Source of the DNA: Babylonia areolata
Lineage: Eukaryota > Mollusca > Gastropoda > Neogastropoda > Buccinidae
DNA length: 64,000 nucleotides
NCBI RefSeq assembly: GCF_041734735.1
Contig: NC_134884.1
Span: 27,996,749-28,060,748, forward strand
Direction: 5' to 3'
Made by a program: the position numbers and the translations under genes. Shown piece by piece: positions 23,802-35,573 of the stretch. Each line of letters starts with the position of its first letter. Within the stretch, counting starts at the first letter, position 1. The notes beneath the pieces are model-generated. The model was not told the DNA's origin. It searched no databases and worked only from the letters and a program-made list of their open reading frames with translations.

Positions 23802-24809
23802 CCTCTATTCATCGACCGATTTGTCCCAAAGGATAATACTGTGCGTTATTAAAGAGTATTGATTTTCATGAGTATGAATGAGTACATTCATTTTCTTTCC
23901 GTCTTTATATATATACGTCTCTGTGTGTGGTTCTGTCCGTCTCTCATGCTCCGTTTAAGTTTGTTTCTCTGTCTGCTTTTCATCTCGGTCTCCCTCTTGT
24001 TCCCCCTCACTCTTTGTATCCTCTGTCACTCTGTTTCCTCTTGTGAAGAACAAGGCATATTGATTTTTATCGGCTCCTGCGAAATAATTTATGAGGTACA
24101 TGCACCCGAACGTGCGCGCACTCTTTATGTATCTTTCTGTCATTTTGTTCTCTCTCTGTTTCCTCTCTTTCTTACTCTCTTTCACCCCACCCTCTATCTT
24201 AGTGTTCTGTCTGTCTGTCTGCCCCTCTCTGCCCCCTTCTCTCTTCACGCTTTCTCTTTGTGCGTATGTTTTAGTTAAGAAGTTGTGATCATCTTCGATG
24301 TTATGCATATCAACTGTGATTAATATTACACAAAAGGACTAAGGGCGGTGGAAGGGATGGAAAAGAGAGGGCAATTAAGGAGCAGAAGCAGCTCTCTCTC
24401 TCTCTCTCCCTCTCTCTCTCCCCCCCTCCCTCCCCCCCCTCTCTCTCTCTCTGTCTGTGTTCGTGTGCGCTTAACTTATGCGTTCATCAGAAGAGTTGGT
24501 CAGATGCAAAAGTTTGTCTGTTTCGTTTATGTATTTGATCACTGATACTGCTCTTCTGTGTATTTTTTTACAGGTTGGTAATCGATTTAACGTCGGTCCA
24601 CTAAAGTGATCTTTGGGAGGTTTTTGTCGCAGTTTGTGTGATTTAGCTATCCTTTTCAGACGTGCTTTTAATCCATTCGTTTAATCTTTTTTTGTTGTTG
24701 CTCTTTTGTGTACTTTTATTATACTTCGTAGAACCATGTAAATCTCTTCGCTTAGGTGTTTATTTTATTTTATTATTATTTTTTTTTTTTTACTTGCTGT
24801 CTATTTTGG

Positions 24810-25080
24810 CATCTGGCACGGAGGACAGTAACGAAGAACGGCCACTCTTTTTTGGGGGGCCAGTCTCTGAATGGTGCCGCAGGCGTGCTTCAGGGCCTTG
24901 AGTTCTGTAACTGATCTGCGCCAGCTGTTCTTTGGCCTTCCGCTCTCGCGCCTACCTTCTGGTGTCCAGTGAACGGCTGTTCGGGTGATGTGACTGGGCA
25001 CTCATCCCTTGACGTGTCCAGTCCATTTCCAGCGCCTTCTGATGACAGTCACCATGATCTGTTGATTTCACTGAGATAGT
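24810..25080 (-). pseudogene. LINE fragment, RTE-like C-terminus
   Basis: The minus strand reads ITRTAVHWTPEGRRESGRPK, then SWRRSVTELK and GTIQRLAPQKR. This is the familiar end of RTE-type endonuclease/reverse-transcriptase proteins (TAL-x-W-x-PEGKR-x-RGRPK, then TWRR, then W-x-x-x-x-x-x-A-x-DR). The part before it, RWKWTGHV, is present but followed by a stop. From 25081 to 26064 there is no gene, only a C run (25188-25203) and repeated gaaatc/tcatgaaat-like sequence at 25600-25960. Confidence 0.8.
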
Positions 25081-26064
25081 AGTTGATTGGAGATGGTGTG
25101 GGTCCAGAAGTTACGCACGTTACTTCGGAGGTTTTACATTTTCCTTTGTCATTAAAAAAAAAATTCTCTAGCAAGAACTGTGATACCCCCCCCCCCCCCC
25201 GCCCCTTGCACCGGAAACATGATTTTCATCCTACGTTAATGATTATGTTGTAATACTACTGGGATAGTAGCTACTTTTCTTTTCCCAGTTTTTCTTTCAG
25301 TTTTATTTTACATGATTGTGTTGTTTGACACAGTTTTCGTTATTTTTCGTCGTAAAATATTTTTCTTTTTGATAGGGCTTTGTGCGGTGGCTTGGCTTTA
25401 ATCAATATCTGTCTGTCTGAATGTGAGTGAGTGACAGTACGTGACATGTTTGTTTCAAGGCTTGTTTATTTCAGGGAATCTCGCTCGTGTGTCATGGGGT
25501 TGGGGAGTGGGGGTTTGGGGCGAGCACGTATTTGTTTCGCCACTCTCCCTGTGTGTGTAAATATGCCACATTAAGATAATGAAATCCGTATTTCATGTAA
25601 TCCCTGAAAGCTATTGATTTCGTGTTCGATTTATACCACGTTTGCCAATACATGCTGAGTTCAGTAATACCGTGAAAATAGCCAGACGTGTACATTCATG
25701 GATTTCACGAAATGACGAATAGTTAACTTCAGCGATTTCATGAAATCTCCGATGGTCACAGTGGTTAGACAAAATGAGTGAAACTTTCGAGGAATTTGAT
25801 CAGATTCCTGGTTTCACAATCTTACTCTATGTCGCATATGCATGAACTGTTTTCATACGATCAGAGATTTAATGAAATCCCGAAGAACTTCTGTGATTGC
25901 ATGAAATCGCTAATGGCCACAATGCTTAGACGAAATAAGTGAAACTTTTTTTTTTTTTAGGAGTTTGATGAAATTCCTGGTTTGACAATCTTACTGTATG
26001 TAGCGCTCACACACGCGCACGCACGCACCCACACGCACGTACGCACGCACTGTTGTTTCCACAG

Positions 26065-26259
26065 AGCACGCGGATTGGGGGCTGTACTTTCCGGAAGCCA
26101 CGGGGTCCCGCCAATCGCCGGTGGACCTGGTGTCATGTGACGCCCGCTACGAGGAGCTGTTGGCCAACACCCCGCTCCAGTTCAACTACGCCACCTCGCG
26201 GGAGACGGACATCCTGAACAACGGGTACACCCTGGTGGTGTTTCCCAGGGCCAAGCAAG
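26065..26259 (+). CDS. CA8: CA8 exon a (first exon identified)
   Basis: The acceptor tttccacag precedes AG-CAC-GCG and the donor is CAAG|gtgagg. It enters in phase 1, so a preceding exon must supply one base, and it leaves in phase 1. It encodes [20 protein letters not shown] and the following segment to VVFPRAKQ, the start of the carbonic anhydrase fold. Confidence 0.93.
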
Positions 26260-29004
26260 GTGAGGGAGGACACCGTGTGGGCAGTCGGTCAGTCTTGCGT
26301 TGTGGTAGGGTCTGTGGTGGAAGCGTTTGTCTTGTACCAAGACAAACGCTAGACTGCAGTACAGGAGAGAGTATGGGGCAAGACAAGGACAAGACCCAGG
26401 ACTTTAAACAAGACTTAAGACAACACTTAGGACTAGACTAACGGCAAGACCCTGTGATAGGACTAAGACCTGGGGCAGGGGTAAGACCAGTGACAATTAC
26501 AGTGCATAGGACGAGAACTGGGACAAGGATAACACACAGAACAAGGAAAAAAACAACAATCTGGAGCAAGACCTAGGGCAAAGACATGATACAATCACAA
26601 TACCTAGGACAAGGACGAAGATCAAAGACAAGACCAGACGGACACATACCAAGGACAAAGACCAATACAAAGACGAGACAAAAGACAAAACAGCAAGGAC
26701 AAAGGCCAAGACAAGACCATGGACAAAGACCCGGACGAATACCAAGGCAAAGACAAGACCATGACAAAGATGACGGCAAGACCAGGACAAAGGCCAAGAC
26801 AAGACCAGGACAAAGGCCAAGACAAGACAAAGGCCGAGACAAGACCAAGGACAAAGGCCAAGACAAGACCAAGGATAAGGGCCAAGGCAAAGACGAAACC
26901 AGGACAAAGGCCAGTGCAAGACCGGGACAAAGGCCAAGACAAGACCATGGACACAGACCCGGACGAATACCAAGGCCAAGACAAGACCAAGACAAAGACG
27001 ACGGCAAGACCAGTACAAAGGCCAAGACAAGACCAGGACAAAGGCCAAGACAAGACAAAAGACAAAGGTCAAGACAAGACCAGGACAAAGGCCAAGACAA
27101 GACACAGGCCAAGACAAGACCAAGGATAAGGGCCAAGGCAAAGACAAGACCAGGACAAAGGCCAGTGCAAGACCGGGACAAAACCAAGGAAAAAGACAAG
27201 GCCAAGGCAAGACTAGAGACAAAGATCAGGACAAAGGCCAAGACAAGACTAGAGACAAAGATCAGGACAAAGGCCAAGGCAAGACCAGGGACAAAGACCA
27301 GGGACAAAAGCCAAGACAATACAGGACAAAGGGAATTTCAGGAAGCTCCGTGAAGCTGTTACACATGTCATGCAATAAAAGAAATATGTGGAAAAAAAAA
27401 ACAAAAAACAAACCATTTGGCATTGTGCTCCCAGTCAATTTCTTTGGCTGTACCATTTTCTGTTCGACTGAAAAACATTCGGAAGAGAACAATTGAGGAC
27501 AAAGATAACCAGACAAAACCAAAGACAAAGACAAGACAAAGAGAATTACAGGAAATCCAGTGAAGCTGTTGCATATTTCATGTAACTTATTCAAATATGA
27601 AAAAAAGCATTGTGCACCCAGTTAGTTACAATGGCCACACCATTGACTGGTCGACTGAGAGAAGAGACATTAGGAGAAGATGAAGCCTGTTCGTCAGTTA
27701 AGCAAAGTATAGAAAAAAAATCGTGGTGTTTACTACTTATATATGCTAGTAGTAATGAAAGTGTATTTCGCCAAAATGATACCAAGACGTATTCACAAGA
27801 TTTATATAAAAAAAAGCTACCGAGAAAGAAAAAGAGAGAGAGAGAGAGAATTGTTTCAGACTAAAATATTTATCCTAAATGTTGGTCGTTTACTGTTTCT
27901 TAAATGTTGGTTATGTCACGTTTTCATGTGTACCTCTGGTATTTCCACTTTGGTGGTGGTTTCCATATGGTTTATATATCGTGATTAGCAACCTTTTCTT
28001 TTTCCTGAAATGGTGGTGGTGTTTTCTTTCTTTCAGTGGATTCCAATTTTAAAAAAAATTCCTTGATTGTAGAAACCGTCAGCTGTCTTGATTAATTAAA
28101 ATGAAAATTTCCATTCATTGTTTTGTCTGCTTGCCTTCCTTCCTCGCCCCCCTCTCTCTCCCTTCCTCCCTCTCCCCATCTCTCTCTCCATTGTATCCTC
28201 TCTTTTTGATATAGTTTTGTTATCTCCCATCTATATTTTTCCTCTCATGTGTGAACTATATTTTGTGGAATGTACATGCTTGGTATATGTGTGTGTGTTT
28301 GTGAGTGTGTCTTTTTCTCTGGTTGCCTTTCAGTGGACTGTCAAGCTCTGCATCGTTCTGATCACTGCTCCCATGTACCCAGTGAGTATTCCATGCTGTG
28401 TCCACAACACTATGGCCGATTCGCAGTTGCAAAAGGCGCATTTTTTTTTTCATCGTTACAGCATAAAACATCCTTTTCCCCACTTTTTTCTGCTTCTTCT
28501 TCTCCCTACCCCCCTCCTCTTTAAGGACCTTCTGTTTAGAATAGCGATAAATCGCTGCCATCGTTGCGCGTATTTTTGCGGTTCCTATGGAGAGGGGTAT
28601 TTTTTAATTAAGGCATCCATGCACCGTGTTCGATGGAAGCTGCGTGCTGGGCGTGTTCCGTGTTTTGATCAGCAGCTCTCTGATCGGTGGCGACATGGAT
28701 CAAGGAATTTCCGACTTGATGATTTGTGTCAAGATGATCTTCAGGGTGCTGTGTGTGTATACACCACGGAGGGGAAGTCACCGTGCAGCAGGACTGCTCA
28801 TCCCTTGACCCAGAAAACAGGACACAGCCCTTCCCCTTTACCCAGTAGACACTGACGAGAGCGGGTCCGTTTTGCCTATTCCCATTTCGCCCACTGTTTG
28901 ATCGTGCCGTCGCCCTCGGTGGGGCCTCTCGTGAGTTTGGACTTTTGTGTCCCGTTTCGCCAGTTAGCCTGTATCAGTGTCAAATACACTGACGTATGCG
29001 CACG

Positions 29005-29061
<57 letters not shown>

Positions 29062-30356
29062 TCACTCACTCACTCACTCACTCACTCACACACACACTCT
29101 CTCTCTGTATATTAAAGAGTATCCACAACACGCTACAAACGTGTTACGACTTCAAAAATAGGCGGACAAGGAATCATATACACAGCAAACCAATATTCTT
29201 CAAAGCCTGTGACATATACATCGCTTCCTGGGAAACTGATGCCCTTGACCGCTCTCGCTGGAGAATGCTTGCTCTAGTGGCATAAAGATGTTTGAAAACA
29301 AGAGAACGCTGGCCATGAAGGAGAAGCGTGAGCGAAGGAAGCAGGCCTCAACTTCTGGAGACGTTTTCCCTTGCAACACCTGTGGGAAGTGCTGCGCATC
29401 CAGAATCGGCCTCTTCTCCCATATGAGGACACACACCGACAGATAAGCCTGTCTGCCTACTCATCCGTCGGTCCGACTGGAGACTCCGTCAGAGACTTCA
29501 TCACAACACGTTACAAATGTGTTACAACTTCAAAAATAGGCGGACAGGGAATAGGCGAATAGGGATTACCAGTTTCAGTTTCAGGCTAATCTGGAATAGG
29601 CGAATTCGCGAACAAGCGAATCGGGAATAGTCGGATTGGGATGATACCTTCCAAACCACGATCTCCTCAGATCCACGAGACAAGATTTATAATCTCTTCG
29701 GGTGCCTCACTGTGGAATGAAGCTCTACTGAATTCTGTTCAAAGCGAAGTGCATTCATTCACTATCCAGCGTTAGCATTATGCCTCGTGAACACACACTG
29801 TCATCAGAAATCGGTTTGATGTGTGGATGAATCAATTGTAGCCTGATGAGTGTCATAAAGGACGGTCGTAAAAGGTTCAAAACACAATTACTTGGATTCT
29901 TCTTCGTTCGTTGGCTGCAACTCCCACGTTCACTCGTATGGACACGAGTTGGCTTTTACGTGTATGACCGTTTTTACCCTGCCATGTAGGCAGCCATACT
30001 CCGTTTTCGGAGGGGGAGGGGGGTTTGCATGCTGGGTATGTTCTTGTTTTCATAATCCACCGAACGCTGACATGGATCACAGGATCTTTAACGTGCGTAT
30101 TTGATCTTATAGGGGGGAGGGGAGGGGGTGTTCAGTCACAATCATGTGGATTCCTTTCGCCAGTTCAAGCGTGTTACAGCTTTCGACCTCGGAGCAGTTT
30201 TAAAAAAAAACCCACCTTTTGGAGCATGTGGCTCGCCATTGTTTGTCGGTTAACAGCGGCCATTGTTTTGGGTGTGAAGAGCACGTGCTTGCTTGATCTT
30301 GTTGCCTTTGTTCTTTCTGTTCTCATGTCTTCCTCCCGTCTTCCCTTCTCCCTTCG

Positions 30357-30402
<46 letters not shown>

Positions 30403-31195
30403 GTTTTTCTTTTCTGTCTGGTCCTCTTTCCAACAAGAGTTCTTGATTTCATCTGCTTACTTATTTAGTTTGTGTGTATGTGTGGGTGGGTGTGCGTTGG
30501 TGTGTGCGCGCTGTTTGTGTGTGTGTGGTGTGGTGTGTGTGCAAATGTGTATGAGTGTGTGTGTGTGTGTGTGTGCTTGGGGGCGTGCGCGCGCATGTGT
30601 GTGTTCGTGTGTTCAAATGTGAGCGTGAAGAGAGAGAGAGAGAGAGAGAATCTTAAAAAGGTCAAGTACAAACAATGATATGGTGTAAAGTGGCATGTGA
30701 TGTCGATGAGTGACGACCGACTGACCGTCACGATGATGATGACGATGCTGCATGATAATAACGACATTGATGACGACGATGACGACCACGACGACAGTAA
30801 TGGCGACGATAGCAGCGATAACGGTGACATGTGTGTCCCCCCCGCCCCAACAGCGGTGTCGGGGGGGCCGTTGCCACAGGGTATGGAATACGAACTGGCG
30901 GAGATCCGCTTCCACTGGGGCCGTGAGAACTCCCGGGGATCCGAACACACTGTCAACGGCAAGGCCTTTCCCATGGAGGTCAGTGGTGTGTGTGTGTGTG
31001 TGTGTGTGTTGAGGGGCGGGGAGGGGAGGATGTGTGTGTGTGTGTGTGTCTTGTGGGCGAGGGGGGAGGATGGTGTGTGTGTGTGTTGATGGGGGAGGGG
31101 GCAGGGGGGGGGGGACGAGGGGAGGATGTTGTGTGTGTGTTGAGGTGGGGGGGGGGGGGAGAGGATGTTGTGTGCGAGTGTGTTGAGGTGTTTTC

Positions 31196-31227
<32 letters not shown>

Positions 31228-34200
31228 AGGGTAGAAGGGGAGGATGTTGTGTGTGTCTGTGTTTCTGTGTGTGTGTATGTGTGCTTGTTTGGTTGCTCGC
31301 TTGCTTGTTTTCTCATTAGAGAGGGTGTTAGCCAGCCCGCTTTCGTGGTGATCTTTTCGTCGCTCGCAGAGCGAGAAGTAGGTCACATGAAGACGCGGGC
31401 AGCCCGCCACCGTAACTGGCTTCTCTGAGTTTGCACTGCTTTTGTTTGGACAACTTTTCGGCAGAGTTTATGAATGGATCAGTTCGAATACATAATGGCA
31501 GATAAATGACGAGAAACACGCTCAAAGTAAACATATAATATTAAAGCAGATAATGGGTGTAATTCTAAAAACAAATATGCCTTGTAAACTTGCAAAAATT
31601 GTCACCGAGAATGTTCGGAATCCTTTCGTCAAAACAGCGATTTCCACGACGTAGTTTTAGCCTTTCGGTTACATGAAAAAAAAAAAAAAAAAGGAAATGG
31701 AGACGCGCATGCGCACGCGGTTCTCGCTAAAAAAAAAAAAATAACCGGGGAGTCCCGACGAAAATCCGACGGAAGTTGGTCTGAACATATCCCTATTGAC
31801 GATACAGAAATGAACAATGATGCCGTGATGATGTGCAGGCATTATTATTGTTATGATGATGATACAGAAATGAACAGTGATGACAGTGATGTGCAGGCAT
31901 TATGATGATGATGATACAGAAATGACAGTGATGTGCAGGCATTATGATGATGATGATGATACAGAAATGAACAACGATGACAGTGGTGATGTGCAGGCAT
32001 TATGATGATGATACAGAAATGAACAATGACAGTGGTGATGTGCAGGCATTATGATGATGATGATACAGAAATGAACAATGACAGTGGTGATGTGCAGGCA
32101 TTATGATGATGATGATACAGAAATGAACAATGACAGTGGTGATGTGCAGGCATTATGATGATGATGATACAGAAATGAACAATGACAGTGGTGATATGCA
32201 GGCATTATGATGATGATGATACAGAAATGAACAATGACAGTGGTGATGTGCAGGCATTATGATGATGATACAGAAATGAACAATGACATTGGTGATGTGC
32301 AGGCATTATGACGATGACGATACAGAAATGAATAATGACATTGGTGATGTGCAGGCATTATGATGATGATGATGATACAGAAATGAACAATGACAGTGGT
32401 GATGTGCAGGCATTATGATGATGATGATGATACAGAAATGAACAATGACAGTGGTGATGTGCAGGCATTATGATGATGATGATACAGAAATGAACAACGA
32501 TGACAGTGGTGATGTGCAGGCATTATGACGATGATGATACAGAAATGAACAGTGACAGTGGTGATGTGCAGGCATTATGATGATGATACAGAAATGAACA
32601 ATGACAGTGGTGATGTGCAGGCATTATGATGATGATACAGAAATGAACAGTGACAGTGGTGATGTGCAGGCATTATGATGATGATGATGATACAGAAATG
32701 AACAATGACAGTGGTGATGTGCAGGCATTATGATGATGATACAGAAATGAACAATGACAGTGGTGATGTGCAGGCATTATGATGATGATACAGAAATGAA
32801 CAGTGACAGTGGTGATGTGCAGCATTATGATGATGATACAGAAATGAACAATGACAGTGGTGATGTGCAGGCATTATGATGATGATACAGAAATGAACAG
32901 TGACAGTGGTGATGTGCAGGCATTATGATGATGATACAGAAATGAACAATGACAGTGGTGATGTGCAGGCATGATGATGATGATGATACAGAAATGAACA
33001 ATGACAGTGGTGATGTGCAGGCATGATGATGATGATGATACAGAAATGAACAATGACAGTGGTGATGTGCAGGCATGATGATGATGATGATACAGAAATG
33101 AACAATGACAGTGGTGATGTGCAGGCATTATGATGATGATACAGAAATGAACAATGACAGTGGTGATGTGCAGGCATTATGATGATGATGATACAGAAAT
33201 GAACAATGACAGTGGTGATGTGCAGGCATGATGATGATGATGATGATACAGAAATGAACAACGATGACAGTGGTGATGTGCAGGCATTATGATGATGATG
33301 ATACAGAAATGAACAATGACAGTGGTGATGTGCAGGCATTATGATGATGATACAGAAATGAACAATGACAGTGGTGATGTGCAGGCATTATGATGATGAT
33401 GATACAGAAATGAACAGTGACAGTGGTGATGTGCAGGCATTATGATGATGACGATACAGAAATGAACAATGACAGTGGTGATGTGCAGGCATTATGATGA
33501 TGATGATGATACAGAAATGAACAAATTTTTAACTCTCTCCATACGAACGGCGAAAGAGACGACGTTAACAGCGTTTCACCCCAATTACCACCATCAAAAT
33601 ATTGCAAGCGGAAGGCTCTTATACTGAAGAGGTGAATGTTGACAAAGAATACCACAATTCTGACGACGGAAGCTAAAGGTCGGGTCATTCAGACACCCAC
33701 TAGACATCCGAGGGGTCTGTGTAGAGGAGAAGAGAGGACTGGCCGTACTGAGTGAGTTAATGATGACCGTGATGTGTAGGTACAGCTGGTCCACTGGAAC
33801 ACACGGCTGTACGAGAGCATTGAAGAAGCCGTGGGCCGCCCCAACGGTATTGTCATCGTCAGCCTCTTCACTCAGGTTCCTCTCTTTTTTTAATTTTTTA
33901 TTTTTTAAAAAAATGTTTCTTTAGTTCCAACACTGTTAGACGTAAGACAAAATATGCAATTATTATTAATTATTTGTATTTCTGTATTGCTATTTCTCTT
34001 TTTTAAAATTTGTATTACAACAGATTTCTCTGTGTGAAATTTGGGCCGCTCTCCCTAGGGAGAGAGCGCGTCGCTACACTACAGCGCCACCCATTTTAAA
34101 AATTTTTTTTTCCTGTGTGCAGTTTTATTTGTTTTTTCTAACGAAGTGGATTTTTCTACAGAGTTTTGCCAGGAACAACCGTTTTGTTGCCGTGGGTTCT

Positions 34201-34462
34201 TTTACGTGCGATAAGTGCTTGCTGCACATGGGACCTCCGTTTATCGTCTCATCCGAATGACTGGCGTCCAGACCACCACTCAAGGTCTAATGGAGGGGGA
34301 GAAAATATCGGCGGCTGAGCCGTGATTTGAACCAGCGCGCTCAGATTCTCTCGATTCAAGGCTGACACGTTACCTCTGGGCCATGTGGGAGAGCAGCCCG
34401 AATTTCACACAGAGAAATCTGTTGTGACAAAAAGAGTAATACAATACATAATACAATTCAAT

Positions 34463-34513
<51 letters not shown>

Positions 34514-35490
34514 TGCGTGTGTGTGTGTGTGTGTGTGTGTTTATGTACAAATATCCATGTCATCGCGCATATGATCACATCAGGTGTTTTACTCTCTCCT
34601 CCACTTTTATTTTCAAGTTCCTTTCTGTGTATGTCTGTCAGTCTGTTGCTCTCTCTATAGGGTTGTCTATGTGCGTGGGTGAATATTGATTCGACAATCG
34701 CAGAGATCAGAATCAGACTAGTAACAGTCTTTGACAGGAACGTTTTCTGAAGTTGTTAAGTATAAAAACAGAATGCTGGAGTAGAATGTTAGATGCAAGA
34801 ATTTTGGGGGGGTGGGGGGGAATAAAGGAGAGTTGATCATATCTCGAGTGTAGAAGTGTCGCTGAGTTATAGGATGAGCTGTTTAAACCATGTTGCTGTC
34901 CATGTATGCGCTTTGCTAGATTTTGTTTCATGTGAGTTTTGTAGAGCTGCTGCTTTTTTCTTTCAACCTGTATAATTATGTTTATATGTCACTGTCATGT
35001 TGCCACGATGGTACAATTGTGTGTGTGTGTGTGTGTGCGCGCGCGCGTGCGCGTGTGTACGTGCGTGTGTGTGTGTGTGTGTGTGTGCGTGCGTGTGTGC
35101 GCAGCTGGGAAGAGAGCACCACGGATTACGGCTGATCACGGACGCTCTTGAAGACGTGCAGTATAAGGTTCGCCTTTGTCTCCACACACCCCTCTCTACC
35201 CGCCCCCTGTCTGTCTGTCTCTCCCTCTCTTCATATGTGTAATAGAAGGTCCTTCTCGGTCTTTTTCCACTTCCACCCCTCCCTCTCTCTCTGTCTCCCT
35301 CCCTTCCCCCATCACTCTCCTTTCTCTCATACTTTGTGATGATGATGATGTGGATACTAATAGAGCGCCCGTCTTCGGTCAGAGACCTAACTCTAAGGGC
35401 TGTACACACACAGTCATTTGCCTACATGGCTAGAGCTGACTGACAGCTGCTATTGGGCGCTGATCATTCGTTTCCGCTGTCATTCATTCG

Positions 35491-35573
<83 letters not shown>

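Noticed and set aside
26586-27353. 255-codon Lys/Arg/Gln/Asp-rich frame, and Leu/Trp/Ser-rich frames opposite
   Set aside because: Open frames exist in several registers of the purine-rich minisatellite; this is compositional.
32825-33339. His/Ser-rich minus frames with repeated [14 protein letters not shown]
   Set aside because: Exact by-product of the minisatellite unit.
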